A stretch of 64,000 bases of DNA from an uncultured Allorhizobium sp. (GCA_958439205.1 OY288189.1:4045001-4109000); one strand, 5' to 3'. Numbered from the stretch's first letter, positions 44,221 through 53,905 are shown. Notes: generated by a model not told the origin, from the sequence alone. Numbers and translations are program-made.

Positions 44221-45096
44221 TCAGGCGAGGTTCTTCTTCAGGAACTCCACCGTGCGCGACCAGGCGAGGTCGGCAGCCGCCTTGTCGTAGCGGGCAGACG
44301 AGGTGTCATTGTTGAAGGCATGGTTGACGCCGTCATACATGTGCAGCTCGTAGGTCTTGCTGTTGGCATCCAGCGCCGCCTTGTAGGCGTCGATGCCAGC
44401 ATTGATACGCTCGTCGAGACCCGCATAATGCAGCATCAGCGGAGCCTTAATCGACGGCACCTGATCGGCCGGGGCCTGCGAGCCGTAATAGGCGACGCCG
44501 GCACCAAGCTCGGGTGAGGCCACTGCCATGCGGTTGACCATGCCACCGCCCCAGCAGAAGCCGATCGCACCGACCTTGCCATTGGTCTTCTCATGGCCGG
44601 CGAGGAAGGCACGGGTAGCCTCGCCATTGGCCGTGGCATTTGCCATGTCGAGCGACTGGAACATCGCACGCGCCTCATCCTCATTGGCCGGCGTGCCTCC
44701 GTTCGGCGACAGGAAATCGGGGGCGAGTGCTACGAAGCCTTCGAGCGCCATGCGGCGGGCAACATCGCGAATATGCGGGTTGAGGCCACGGTTCTCGTGG
44801 ATGACGATCACGGCGGGAAGCTTCTCCGCTGCGTCCTTCGGGATCGCGAGGTAGCCCTTCATTTCACCTGCGGCGCCCGGGTAGGTAACGTCTGCGACGT
44901 CGAGGCGCGCGTCGGTCTCTTCGACCATGGCGGCATTCGCCTGGTTGGCGGCGAGCATGGGCATGATGGCGGCGGCAGCGGCACCGGAGCCGGCGAGCGC
45001 CGTCAGCCTTTGCATGAAGCCGCGGCGGTCGAGGGTCAGGTGGGTGTATTCGTCATAGGCTTCGATCATGGCCTGCGTGATTTCGGGCTTCGACAT
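44221..45096 (-). CDS. Exported dienelactone hydrolase family protein
   Basis: The 291-residue protein has an N-terminal Tat-like signal (LDRRGFMQRLTALAGSG then a hydrophobic stretch ending NQANA) and an alpha/beta hydrolase core. The triad is Cys in GFCWGGGMVN, Asp in GLDERIN and His in GVNHAFNN. Dienelactone hydrolases cleave lactones, and this periplasmic version is unusual. An AAGGAGAG box precedes the ATG at 45096. Its substrate is unknown. Confidence 0.9.
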   Translation of the reverse strand: MSKPEITQAMIEAYDEYTHLTLDRRGFMQRLTALAGSGAAAAAIMPMLAANQANAAMVEETDARLDVADVTYPGAAGEMKGYLAIPKDAAEKLPAVIVIHENRGLNPHIRDVARRMALEGFVALAPDFLSPNGGTPANEDEARAMFQSLDMANATANGEATRAFLAGHEKTNGKVGAIGFCWGGGMVNRMAVASPELGAGVAYYGSQAPADQVPSIKAPLMLHYAGLDERINAGIDAYKAALDANSKTYELHMYDGVNHAFNNDTSSARYDKAAADLAWSRTVEFLKKNLA

Positions 45097-45180
45097 GGCA
45101 CTCTCCTTGGGGGACGGATTGGATGCCCTCGCAAGATAGTGCCGCTGCCTTTTGCGCCCACACACGTTGCCGTGAAGGCC

Positions 45181-45594
45181 TCAGCTGGTGGCCATCCAGG
45201 CGGCGAGCCAAAGCCAGAGCAGGAAGAGCGATACGAAGCCCAGCATGAAGAACAAGCGGCGCAGCGGCAGATTGCCGGTGAGCTGCATCGCGGCCTGGAG
45301 ATAGCGTGCGACGACGAAGATCCAGGCGAGCACGAGGGCCACGAGGTTGTCCGCCTCCGTCATGAATAGCAGGACGGACACGGCGTAAAAGAGCACCGGC
45401 AGTTCGAACTGATTGGCGATCGCGCGGTTGACCACGCGGCTTTCCTCCGGCTCGGCCAGGTTCTCGCGGAAGGCAATGCGCTCGACCTTGCCGGCACGCA
45501 CCACGGCGGCGCGGCGGACAACGAGCAGGGCATACAGACAGAAGACGAGAAAGACATGGGCCACGAGGGGCCAGAACATTTCAAAACCGGTCAT
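45181..45594 (-). CDS. MAPEG family membrane protein
   Basis: The 137-residue protein has four hydrophobic segments and the MAPEG pattern (VVNRAIANQFELPVLFYAV, with NxxE/Q and FE residues). Bacterial MAPEG proteins are mostly uncharacterised glutathione-related membrane enzymes. It is followed, after about 85 bases, by the divergent dienelactone hydrolase gene on the same strand. Confidence 0.85.
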   Translation of the reverse strand: MTGFEMFWPLVAHVFLVFCLYALLVVRRAAVVRAGKVERIAFRENLAEPEESRVVNRAIANQFELPVLFYAVSVLLFMTEADNLVALVLAWIFVVARYLQAAMQLTGNLPLRRLFFMLGFVSLFLLWLWLAAWMATS

Positions 45595-45632
45595 GGGAAA
45601 ATCAAATCCTCAAATGTGCGGCATGCAAGGCA

Positions 45633-46202
45633 TCAATCATCCCTTGCCGGCTTCGGGCCAAAGGCCAGTCGCAGGGCTAGGATGCCGGAAATGACAAGTG
45701 CGGCAAACTTCAGGCGCGTCAGCCAGGCATGCGCTTCTGCGAGAAGATCAGCATTCCCGGGCGCCGGCACAGATGGCGGAAAGAGCAGGAGGCTGACGAC
45801 GTTCTCGGCATAGTCGACGACGACATAGGCGATTGGCAGGGCCAAAAGAGCGGGCAAAAGCTGCGCGGCCGATCGGCCGTAGAGGCTCGCACCCGGCGCT
45901 GCGCGACGGATGAGTAGAACAAGAAACAGGCCGAGTGCGGCCGGCAGCAGGAGATCGGGGCCGAGATGCATGGCCCGCAGAAGTGCTGCGGCGTCCGGCT
46001 TGCTCTCCAGCATCATCTTGAGTGCCAGCAGCCCCTGCCCCGTGCTTTCGATGTCGAGATCGGGCATTGCCCTTCCGCCGGTTAGTTCGGCGAAAGGCCA
46101 GGCGAAGCTCAGGTTCATCCAGGCGAGGAGCGCGGCCGAAATGACGCCGCTCGCCCAGAGGAGCGGCGCCTTGGTTGGTCCGGGCAACTGCCCCAGGATC
46201 AT
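45633..46202 (-). CDS. Hypothetical integral membrane protein
   Basis: A 189-residue protein with four or five membrane segments (LWASGVISAALLAWMNLSFAW, LGLFLVLLIRR, LLPALLALPIAYVVVDYAENVVSLLLF). The pattern is unrecognised. It starts with an ATG whose bases overlap the stop of guaB as ATGA, so it is translated coupled to guaB. A longer frame up to 46790 is the reverse-frame shadow of guaB and was rejected. Confidence 0.72.
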   Translation of the reverse strand: MILGQLPGPTKAPLLWASGVISAALLAWMNLSFAWPFAELTGGRAMPDLDIESTGQGLLALKMMLESKPDAAALLRAMHLGPDLLLPAALGLFLVLLIRRAAPGASLYGRSAAQLLPALLALPIAYVVVDYAENVVSLLLFPPSVPAPGNADLLAEAHAWLTRLKFAALVISGILALRLAFGPKPARDD

Positions 46203-47689
46203 GCGGCGCCCGGATAGTTCGGGCTTTCGCGGGTAATCGTCACGCCATGCGGATGGCTTTCGCGCAGGCCGGCACCGGAAATGCGCACGAAGGTCGCCTT
46301 TTCCTGGAAGTCCTTGATGTCCTTGCCACCGACATAACCCATGGCGGCCTTCAGGCCACCGGCGAGCTGGTGGAGGACGGCCGAGACCGGACCCTTGTAG
46401 GGAACCTGACCTTCGATGCCTTCCGGCACGAGCTTCAGCGTGTCGCGCACTTCTGCCTGGAAGTAACGATCGGCCGAACCGCGGGCCATGGCACCGACGG
46501 AGCCCATGCCGCGATAGGCTTTGAAGGAGCGGCCCTGGTAGAGATAGACCTCGCCCGGGCTTTCGTCCGTGCCGGCGAGCAGCGAGCCGACCATGACGGC
46601 GGAGGCGCCCGCGGCAATCGCCTTGGCGACGTCGCCCGAGAACTTCAGACCGCCATCGGCGATGACGGGGATGTCGAGCTTGTTGGCTTCCTCGACGGCG
46701 GCCATGACGGCTGCGAGCTGGGGAACGCCGACGCCAGCGACGACGCGGGTGGTGCAGATCGAGCCCGGACCGATGCCGACCTTGACGCAATCTGCGCCTG
46801 CATCGATCAGCGCGCGAGTGCCCTCGCCCGTCGCCACATTGCCGGCGATGATGCGGATGGCGTTCGACATCTTCTTCACATGGGCGACGGCATCCAGAAC
46901 CTTCTGGCTGTGGCCGTGGGCGGTATCGACGACGATGACATCGCAGCCGGCATCGATCAGGCGCTCGGCGCGCTCCACGCCATCATCACCGGTGGAGATG
47001 GCGGCAGCGACGCGCAGACGGCCCTGGGCGTCCTTGGCGGCATGCGGGTTGAGCTGTGACTTCTCGATGTCCTTGACGGTGATCAAACCGACGCAGCGGC
47101 CTTCATTGTCGATCACCAAGAGCTTCTCGATGCGGTGCGAATGCAGCAGGCGCTTTGCTTCTTGCTGGTCGACACCGTCCTTGACCGTCACGAGGTTTTC
47201 GCGGGTCATCAGTTCGTAGATCTTCTGGCTCGGATCCGAGGCAAAGCGCACGTCGCGGTTCGTCAGAATGCCGACGAGGCGGCCGGGGCGGCTTGCGCCC
47301 TCGACGACCGGGATGCCGGAAATGCCATGGGCACCCATCAGCGCCTTGGCTTCAGCAAGCGTTGCTTCCGGGCCGATGGTCACCGGATTGACGACCATGC
47401 CGCTTTCGAACTTCTTCACCTGGCGAACTTCTTCGGCCTGTTCGATGGGGGTGAGGTTGCGGTGGATAACGCCGATGCCGCCGGCCTGGGCCATGGCGAT
47501 CGCGAGGCGGCTTTCGGTGACCGTGTCCATGGCGGAGGAGATAATCGGCAGCGAGAGATCGATGTCCCGGGCGATGCGTGTCGCGATGTTGGTCTGCCCC
47601 GGCATCACTTCAGAGTGCCCCGGCTGCAGGAGGACGTCGTCAAAGGTGAGCGCTTCTGCGCCTGTTGCCGACATTACGATGCGTGCCAT
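46199..47689 (-). CDS. guaB: Inosine-5'-monophosphate dehydrogenase
   Basis: The 496-residue enzyme turns IMP into XMP, the first committed step of GMP synthesis. It has the beta-alpha barrel split by a pair of CBS domains (residues about 90-220), the active-site loop IGPGSICTTR with the catalytic Cys, and the flap MGSVGAM. The ATG at 47689 is preferred because it matches other IMPDHs (AAGGAATT before it). The next gene is coupled through a four-base overlap. Confidence 0.96.
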   Translation of the reverse strand: MARIVMSATGAEALTFDDVLLQPGHSEVMPGQTNIATRIARDIDLSLPIISSAMDTVTESRLAIAMAQAGGIGVIHRNLTPIEQAEEVRQVKKFESGMVVNPVTIGPEATLAEAKALMGAHGISGIPVVEGASRPGRLVGILTNRDVRFASDPSQKIYELMTRENLVTVKDGVDQQEAKRLLHSHRIEKLLVIDNEGRCVGLITVKDIEKSQLNPHAAKDAQGRLRVAAAISTGDDGVERAERLIDAGCDVIVVDTAHGHSQKVLDAVAHVKKMSNAIRIIAGNVATGEGTRALIDAGADCVKVGIGPGSICTTRVVAGVGVPQLAAVMAAVEEANKLDIPVIADGGLKFSGDVAKAIAAGASAVMVGSLLAGTDESPGEVYLYQGRSFKAYRGMGSVGAMARGSADRYFQAEVRDTLKLVPEGIEGQVPYKGPVSAVLHQLAGGLKAAMGYVGGKDIKDFQEKATFVRISGAGLRESHPHGVTITRESPNYPGAA

Positions 47690-47990
47690 TGCCAATTCCT
47701 TCGTTTGAATAGGCAGAATCCGCCCGGAAAACGGGGATCCCCGTTCGGTCGCTTCTGCATGAAATGCTTGGAAGTTGGCGAGGGCTGGTAACACGTTCAT
47801 GACAGGAAGGGAATAGCAAAACGTGGACGCATGTCGCCGTGATTGGTCACGTCGCGGCCCATACAGAAAAATCGACGATCATTAGAATTTTAAACAGCGC
47901 CTACACGGTCTTTGAAGCCCTCGCTTATATAAGGGAGCTGCTCTCGGGGCTGGGGGCACAAGCAAAAACAAGAAGACCAGGGGATCCAGT

Positions 47991-48302
47991 ATGACTGCAT
48001 TGAAGAAGCGTGCTCAGGCACTCGAAAACCAGTTTGCCCACCAGGCAGAAATCCAGTTCAAGGCGCGTGTTCGCGGCAGCAAGATGCTCGGCCGTTGGGC
48101 CGCCTATACGATGGGCCTCGACGATGTCGAAGCCTATGCGCGCACCGTGGCCGTCAAGCAGGTCGTTGAGCCGCACCGGCTGCTCGAGCAACTGCGCCAG
48201 GACTTCAGCATCGCTGGCGTTGATGTGAGCGACGCCGACATCGACAGCCGCATTCACACTTTCATAGAACAGGCGACAGACGAGATCTTCGCCGGCAAGT
48301 AA
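47991..48302 (+). CDS. ATP synthase zeta subunit (DUF1476 family)
   Basis: The 103-residue protein starts with MTALKKRAQALENQFAHQAEIQFKARVRGSKMLGRWAA, as in the DUF1476 family. The Paracoccus member of this family is the zeta subunit, an inhibitor of the F1-ATPase. It is soluble and helical and should bind F1 in the cytoplasm. An AGGGGA box precedes the ATG, and the gene is transcribed alone with a good terminator. Confidence 0.9.
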   Translation: MTALKKRAQALENQFAHQAEIQFKARVRGSKMLGRWAAYTMGLDDVEAYARTVAVKQVVEPHRLLEQLRQDFSIAGVDVSDADIDSRIHTFIEQATDEIFAGK

Positions 48303-48313
48303 GGCAAGGGTTG

Positions 48314-48340
48314 AGGGGCCGCAGCTTTGCTGCGGCCCCT
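48314..48340 (+). terminator. Rho-independent terminator after the zeta-subunit gene
   Basis: Perfect stem AGGGGCCGCAG/CTGCGGCCCCT with a five-base loop, followed by TT. Confidence 0.75.
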
Positions 48341-48356
48341 TTCCTGCCTGTCGATA

Positions 48357-49346
48357 TCAGATATCGAACTGATAGGCCTTGGGCACGAAGCGATAGCCCT
48401 GATCGACCTTTTCGACGAAGCCCACGGCCGGGAACGGCATGTGGTAGCCGAGGAAGGCGAGCTTGTCGGTCGCCAGCATGTCGAAGACCTTGGCACGCGT
48501 CGCTGCCGCTGCTGTCTTGTCCATGTCGAAACGCACTTCCCAATCCGGACGCTGAAGCGACAGCACGAAGTGGTTCGCCGTATCCGCGGTCAGCACCAGC
48601 TGTCGGCCTTCCGATTCCAGACGGTAGATCATGTGGCCCGGCGAGTGGCCGAACGCCGCCATGCCGGTAATGCCGGAGACCACTTCGCCACCGTCGCCGA
48701 TGAAGGTCATCTTCTCTGCCATCGGCGCGACATTGGCCAGAACACCCTTGTGGCCGTTCTCGGCCGGGGTGCCGACGCGGGCCGGATCAGCCCAGAAGTC
48801 GTATTCCGCCTGGCCCGTCACGTAACGCGCATTGGGGAAGGACGGCTGGCCGCCTTCCATCAGGCCGCCGATATGGTCGCCATGCATATGGGTGAGCACT
48901 ACGGTTGTCACGTCTTCGCGCTTGTAGCCGGCAGCCGTCAGGCCTTCGACCAGTCGGCCGAGACCGTTTGCGCGACCACCTTCACCGAGACCGGTGTCGA
49001 AGAGGATGACATCAGAACCGGTGTTGACGAGCACGGGTGCGAAGCTGTTGACGAACTTGTCGGAGGGCAGGAAATTGGCCTCGAGCAGCGCGCCGACCGT
49101 TTCGGGCGACTGGTTGGTGCCGAAGGTCTCCTGCGGATTTTCCGACGGGCGCGCGCCATCCTTGACCACCACGACTTCGAACTTGCCGACATTGAAGCGG
49201 TGGGTTTCGGGCGGCATGGCGTGGTCGATATCCATCGAGGTCTCCGAACCCGACTGCTGCGCCACGGCAGCCCGGGTCATGATCATGGGGGCCGCCAGCG
49301 CTACACCGGCACTTCCCAGAAGCATACGTCTTTTCATCGAAATCAT
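48357..49346 (-). CDS. Exported metallo-beta-lactamase-fold hydrolase
   Basis: The 329-residue protein has an N-terminal Tat-like signal (MKRRMLLGSAGVALAAP) and the metal-binding motif THMHGDHIGG. Downstream metal ligands (FGHSPGHM, DTANHF) follow. It is of the exported MBL group that includes quorum-quenching lactonase-like proteins, substrate unknown. The start at 49346 has a GAGGAG box six bases before it and yields MISMKRRM. Confidence 0.9.
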   Translation of the reverse strand: MISMKRRMLLGSAGVALAAPMIMTRAAVAQQSGSETSMDIDHAMPPETHRFNVGKFEVVVVKDGARPSENPQETFGTNQSPETVGALLEANFLPSDKFVNSFAPVLVNTGSDVILFDTGLGEGGRANGLGRLVEGLTAAGYKREDVTTVVLTHMHGDHIGGLMEGGQPSFPNARYVTGQAEYDFWADPARVGTPAENGHKGVLANVAPMAEKMTFIGDGGEVVSGITGMAAFGHSPGHMIYRLESEGRQLVLTADTANHFVLSLQRPDWEVRFDMDKTAAAATRAKVFDMLATDKLAFLGYHMPFPAVGFVEKVDQGYRFVPKAYQFDI

Positions 49347-49572
49347 CGAAATCTCCTCAATCAAATTCCCTCGCCCCTGATGAGGCTGACCTCGACATAG
49401 GGGAAAGCGGGGCGGCGAGTAGCGCTCTCACACCATCGTGATGCGGATGGAAACCCGAGACGAGAACAGCACCGGCGCAAAGAGCCTTCCCGGCTTCGAC
49501 CTCTGCGGTTTCAACCGCAGATCGTTTGCGCTATGAGAAGCCGTATCCACCGCTTCTGCGGTCCTGTCCGGA

Positions 49573-50985
49573 ATGCCGATGAACCGCATCACGCCCCTCA
49601 TCCTTGCCGTCGCGCTCTTCATGGAGCAGATGGATTCGACCGTGATCGCGACAGCCCTGCCGACCATCGCCACCGATCTCGGCGTCGGGCCGATTACGCT
49701 CAAGCTGGCGCTCACCTCCTATATGGTGGCGCTTGCGATCTTCATTCCGGTGAGCGGCTGGATGGCGGACCGATACGGCGCCAAGCGGGTGTTTCGTGCG
49801 GCAATCCTCGTCTTCATGCTGGGTTCGCTGTTCTGCGCGATGTCGGATTCGCTCCTCACTTTCGTCGCCGCGCGTTTCCTGCAGGGCATGGGCGGGGCGA
49901 TGATGACGCCGGTCGGGCGGCTCGTTCTGCTGCGCACGACGAAGAAGAGCGACCTTGTCTCGGCGATGGCGCTGCTCACAATTCCGGCCCTGCTCGGGCC
50001 GATCACCGGGCCGCCGGTGGGCGGCTTCATCACCACCTTCTTCAGCTGGCACTGGATCTTCCTGATCAACATTCCGATCGGGCTTGTCGGCCTGTGGCTA
50101 TCCAGCCTTTACCTGCCCGAGATCGAACCGATCAAGACGGGGCGGATCGACTGGACGGGCTTTCTGCTCAGTGCCGCCGCCGCATCAGGTCTGGTGTTCG
50201 GCCTGTCGGTCATGAGCCTGCCGGCCCTGCCCGTATGGGTCGGTGCTGCGGCGACCGTGGTCGGCATCCTGTCGATGATCCTCTATGTGATCCATGCCCG
50301 GCGGCATCCGGCCCCGCTGCTCGACCTCACGCTCTTTGCCAACCGAAGCTTTCGCGCCTCGATCATTGGCGGCACGCTGTTTCGCATCGCAGCCGGTGCC
50401 ACGCCTTTCCTCTTGCCCTTGATGCTGCAGCTCGGTTTCGGCATGTCGGCTTTCGAGTCCGGCATGACGACCTTCATTGCGGCCGTCGGCGCGATCTCCA
50501 CCAAGTTCATCGCAAGGCGGGCCTTTGCCGCTGCTGGCTTCCGCAACGTGTTGATCCTCGCCGGCATTTTCGGGGCGATCACGACGGCTGCCAACGCCGT
50601 CTTCACGCCGGCGACACCCATTCTCGTCATCATGGCGGTACTTTTGATCGGCGGCTTCTGCCGCTCCTTCTTCTTCACCGGGGTGAATACGCTGGGTTAT
50701 GCGGAGATCGAGGACCGGGCGGCATCGCAGGCGACCTCGCTCACCTCGGTGCTGCAGCAGGTGAGCCTTGCCCTTGGCGTCGCTGCCGCTGCATCCATCC
50801 TTGAGGCGAGCACACGGATCACAGGCGAGGCGCTATCGCTTGCAGACTTCCACCTGGCCTTCGCCGTTGTCGCCGGCTTGTCGATCTTCGCGATCCTGCC
50901 CTTCTTCGGCCTGCCGCGCGATGTCGGCTCGGCCGTCTCGGGCTACCGCAGAACGCCCGAGGATGAGTCGATCTCCGTGAAGTGA
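49573..50985 (+). CDS. MFS multidrug exporter, DHA2 type
   Basis: The 470-residue protein has about 14 hydrophobic helices and the DHA2 signatures (LFMEQMDSTVIATALPTIATDLG, motif A-like WMADRYGAKRVF, PVGGFITTFFSWHWIFLINIPIG). It probably exports drugs or other amphiphiles. The ATG at 49573 is the first good start. It ends immediately next to the convergent VOC gene. Confidence 0.9.
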   Translation: MPMNRITPLILAVALFMEQMDSTVIATALPTIATDLGVGPITLKLALTSYMVALAIFIPVSGWMADRYGAKRVFRAAILVFMLGSLFCAMSDSLLTFVAARFLQGMGGAMMTPVGRLVLLRTTKKSDLVSAMALLTIPALLGPITGPPVGGFITTFFSWHWIFLINIPIGLVGLWLSSLYLPEIEPIKTGRIDWTGFLLSAAAASGLVFGLSVMSLPALPVWVGAAATVVGILSMILYVIHARRHPAPLLDLTLFANRSFRASIIGGTLFRIAAGATPFLLPLMLQLGFGMSAFESGMTTFIAAVGAISTKFIARRAFAAAGFRNVLILAGIFGAITTAANAVFTPATPILVIMAVLLIGGFCRSFFFTGVNTLGYAEIEDRAASQATSLTSVLQQVSLALGVAAAASILEASTRITGEALSLADFHLAFAVVAGLSIFAILPFFGLPRDVGSAVSGYRRTPEDESISVK

Positions 50986-51369
50986 TTATTCAGGGCGCTC
51001 GCAGAGAGCCGACAGCTTGTTGCCATCGGGATCACGCACGTAGCAGGCATAGAAATTGGGATGGAAATGGCGAATGCCGGGAGCGCCGTCATCCGTGCCG
51101 CCATTCGCGATTGCTGCTGCATGGAAGGCATCGACCGCCGCGCGAGACGACGCCTCGAAGGCCGGCATGGAGCCATTGCCCACGGTTGCCGCGCGGCGAT
51201 CGAAGGGATGATTGATCCAGAACCGGCAGCGGCTATCACCGGCTGGGGCATAACCCGCTTCGTTCTCGTCCGTTTCGCGGCGCTCGACGCCGAGCGTCGC
51301 CAGGACCGCATCATAAAAGCGGATGGCGCGGGGCAGATCGTTGATGCCGACGGTGATGTAGGTAAACAT
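50986..51369 (-). CDS. VOC family (glyoxalase/bleomycin-resistance-like) protein
   Basis: The 127-residue protein has the VOC fold: ITVGINDLPRAIRFYDAVLATLG, a middle PAGDSRCRFWINHPF, and the end FYACYVRDPDGNKLSALCE, which carries a metal ligand glutamate. Enzymatic role unknown; it could bind or inactivate a small molecule. A GGAGGGAG sequence lies some distance before the ATG. Confidence 0.88.
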   Translation of the reverse strand: MFTYITVGINDLPRAIRFYDAVLATLGVERRETDENEAGYAPAGDSRCRFWINHPFDRRAATVGNGSMPAFEASSRAAVDAFHAAAIANGGTDDGAPGIRHFHPNFYACYVRDPDGNKLSALCERPE

Positions 51370-51422
51370 GACGAATGCTCCCTCCGCTTGGACTTGGCCC
51401 AGTCCCCGGGCCCGGCCCTGCC

Positions 51423-52205
51423 TCAGTCCTGATCCAGATCCTCGGTGGCGGGGACATCCTCGCGCGGATCACGGACGAAACCTTCCTCGTCGAGCTCGAC
51501 CACGCCCGGGCCATTGCGGCCCTTGAAGCCCTTGGCCAGCAGGAACATCTCGACCGATTCCTGTCGCGACGACGCCGGCTTGATGTGCAGGACCTGACGG
51601 AAATTCTGCTTCAACATGTTGAGCAGATCCTTCTCCGTGCCGCCCTGGAAGGTCTTGGCGAGGAAATGTCCGCCCTCGGCCAGAACCTCCACGGCAAAGT
51701 GCGCCGCGACTTCGCAGAGATGCATGGTGCGGATGTGGTCTGTCTTCTGGTGCCCGGTGGTGGGGGCCGCCATATCCGACAGAACGAGGTTGGGCGTACC
51801 GCCGACGGCCTCGATCAGCTGGCGCGGGGCGTCGGGATCCAGGAAATCGAGCTGCAGGATCTTCACGCCCGGGATCTGCGCCATTTCGAGGAAGTCGATA
51901 GCCGCGACGCGGATATCGTCATCGGAGGAATCGGTGACCTTGGCGGCGATCTGCGACCAGCTGCCGGGGGCGGCGCCCAAGTCGATGATGCGCTTGGCAC
52001 CTTTCAGGACCTGGTGCTTCTCATCGATTTCCAGCAGCTTGAAGGCTGCACGGGCGCGGTAGCCCTCGAGCTTGGCGCGCTGGACATAGGGGTCATTGAT
52101 GTGGCGCTCGAGCCAGCGTCGCGACGACGCCTTGAGCTTGCCCTTCTTGACCTTCTGGCCAAGCTTGCGGCCGGTTCTGTTACCGGCAATGGGTGGTTTT
52201 GCCAT
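51423..52205 (-). CDS. rlmE: 23S rRNA (uridine-2552) 2'-O-methyltransferase
   Basis: The 260-residue protein is FtsJ/RrmJ-like. The catalytic K-D-K-E set is visible in RAAFKLLEID, LVLSDMAAP, HFLAKTFQGG and SVEMFL, with SAM loop IIDLGAAPGSWSQ. It methylates U2552 of 23S rRNA in late 50S assembly. A basic N-terminal tail and acidic C-terminal tail are present. It begins two bases after the Ppx/GppA gene, so the two are co-translated. Confidence 0.93.
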   Translation of the reverse strand: MAKPPIAGNRTGRKLGQKVKKGKLKASSRRWLERHINDPYVQRAKLEGYRARAAFKLLEIDEKHQVLKGAKRIIDLGAAPGSWSQIAAKVTDSSDDDIRVAAIDFLEMAQIPGVKILQLDFLDPDAPRQLIEAVGGTPNLVLSDMAAPTTGHQKTDHIRTMHLCEVAAHFAVEVLAEGGHFLAKTFQGGTEKDLLNMLKQNFRQVLHIKPASSRQESVEMFLLAKGFKGRNGPGVVELDEEGFVRDPREDVPATEDLDQD

Positions 52206-52207
52206 GG

Positions 52208-53905
52208 TCAGCGCTCCCTGGAAACTGGAGGACGGCGGTTGCGGCCGCGGCGCCAGACGCCGTCATCAGCCATCATATCGGTCAAGAGCCCCTCGCGCAG
52301 ACCGCGATCGGCAACGCGCATGCGGCTCGACGGCCAGCGGCGGCGGATCGCCTCAAGGATTGCGCAGCCAGCGAGCACGAGATCGGCGCGATCAGGGCCG
52401 ATGCAGGGATTGGCGGCACGGCCGGCATAATCCCAGGACAGAAGCTTGGACTGCATGGCGGTCACCTCGGCATCGGAAAGCCAGACGCCATCGACCTTGC
52501 GGCGATCGTAGCGCGGCAGATCGAGATGCACGCCGGCCAGCGTCGTGACTGTGCCGGAGGTGCCGATCAGGTGGAAGTCCTGCGGGAAGCCGTCAGGACC
52601 CGCGGGCAATTCGGGGCAATCGAAGCGGGCCAGCATACCCTCAACCTCGCGGGTCATCGCCTCGAAAATGTCGGGCGTCACGTCGCGGCCGCCATGGCGC
52701 TCGGACAGCGTGACCACGCCGACCGGCAGCGAAGTCCAGTGGGTGATGTGATTGGCAAGCCGGCTGGAGCGATTGTCGCCAATCTTGATGACCGCGATTT
52801 CCGACGAGCCGCCGCCGATGTCGAAGAGCACGACGGACCGCGCCTCACGCCCGACCAGCGAGGAGCAGCCGGACACGGCGAGACGGGCTTCGGTCTCGCG
52901 GTTGATGATCTCCAGGTTGAGACCGGTTTCCGCCGTCACCCGCTCGAGGAAGACCTCGCCGTTTTCCGCCGCGCGGCAGGCTTCCGTTGCAATCAGCCGC
53001 ATGCGCCTGATCTCACGACCGGCGAGCTTGGAGGCACAGATGCGCAAGGCCTCGACCGCCCGATCCATGGCGTCTTCCGACAGGCGACCGGTGGCGGCGA
53101 GCCCCTCGCCAAGACGAACGATGCGCGAGAAGGCATCGACGACGCGGAATTGTCCGGGACGGGTCGGCTGGGCAATCAGCAAGCGGCAATTGTTGGTGCC
53201 GAGATCAAGGGCGGCATAAAGATCGTCAGGCGCACCATCCTGGACGGAGCGCCAGCGACCCTGCCCCTGGATCTGGGCGTTTTGCGGAACCGAGCGCGGC
53301 TGAGACGCGGGGGCTGCCTGCGGCTCCGGCCGGAGCGGCTTGGCGACGGCCGCCGACGGCGGCTCGGAACCAGCGAGCGGGCGCACATGACCCGGCTTCG
53401 GGGCTGCGGCATGGCGGTTGCGATTGCGTTTGCGCTTGCGGCCGGAGCGTTGGCCGGACGGATCAGACAGGCCGGCGGCATCCTGGCCCATGTCTTTCTG
53501 CTGATGGCGCTTGGGCTCGACGCCCTCGCCACGCCTGCCGTCGCCGCGATCTGCTGACGAAGCGTACACGGTATTTGAAAGACCGGCCGAAGCCGCCCCT
53601 GTGCCCGGGCCTGCCAGGCCCGTGTTGCCGCTCTGATTGTCGCGCTGGTGTTCCGACGGCGCAACGCCGCCTTTGCCGCGCCTGCGGCGCTTTCGCTTGC
53701 GGATGGGACCATCCGCAAAGGCTGATTCGGAACGTCGCTCGGCCACCGGCGTGCCCGCCGATCCTGCCGAGGCAGAAGCATCGTGACCGTTCCTGACCGG
53801 TCCCGACTTCTTGCCCTTGCCGCGCCGGCGGGGAGACCCGCCCTTGCGCTTGCCTGTCGACGCCCCCTCGCTGTTCGGCTGTCCGCCGCGATTGGGGTCT
53901 GTCAC
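52208..53905 (-). CDS. Ppx/GppA phosphatase family protein with long basic N-terminus
   Basis: The protein is about 565 residues. A low-complexity, Lys/Arg/Gly-rich N-terminal region of about 230 residues precedes a Ppx/GppA exopolyphosphatase/guanosine pentaphosphatase domain (ALDLGTNNCRLLIA, FDIGGGSSEIAVI). The latter hydrolyses polyphosphate or pppGpp. Homologues lack or shorten the basic tail, which could bind nucleic acids or polyphosphate. The start is probably a GTG at 53905 because the frame up to 53938 has only a TTG start. rlmE follows immediately. Confidence 0.85.
   Translation of the reverse strand: MTDPNRGGQPNSEGASTGKRKGGSPRRRGKGKKSGPVRNGHDASASAGSAGTPVAERRSESAFADGPIRKRKRRRRGKGGVAPSEHQRDNQSGNTGLAGPGTGAASAGLSNTVYASSADRGDGRRGEGVEPKRHQQKDMGQDAAGLSDPSGQRSGRKRKRNRNRHAAAPKPGHVRPLAGSEPPSAAVAKPLRPEPQAAPASQPRSVPQNAQIQGQGRWRSVQDGAPDDLYAALDLGTNNCRLLIAQPTRPGQFRVVDAFSRIVRLGEGLAATGRLSEDAMDRAVEALRICASKLAGREIRRMRLIATEACRAAENGEVFLERVTAETGLNLEIINRETEARLAVSGCSSLVGREARSVVLFDIGGGSSEIAVIKIGDNRSSRLANHITHWTSLPVGVVTLSERHGGRDVTPDIFEAMTREVEGMLARFDCPELPAGPDGFPQDFHLIGTSGTVTTLAGVHLDLPRYDRRKVDGVWLSDAEVTAMQSKLLSWDYAGRAANPCIGPDRADLVLAGCAILEAIRRRWPSSRMRVADRGLREGLLTDMMADDGVWRRGRNRRPPVSRER

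Noticed and set aside
45633..46790. A 385-codon frame covering the membrane protein and part of guaB
   Set aside because: The upstream half is a shadow of guaB; the ATG at 46202 coupled to the guaB stop is the real start.
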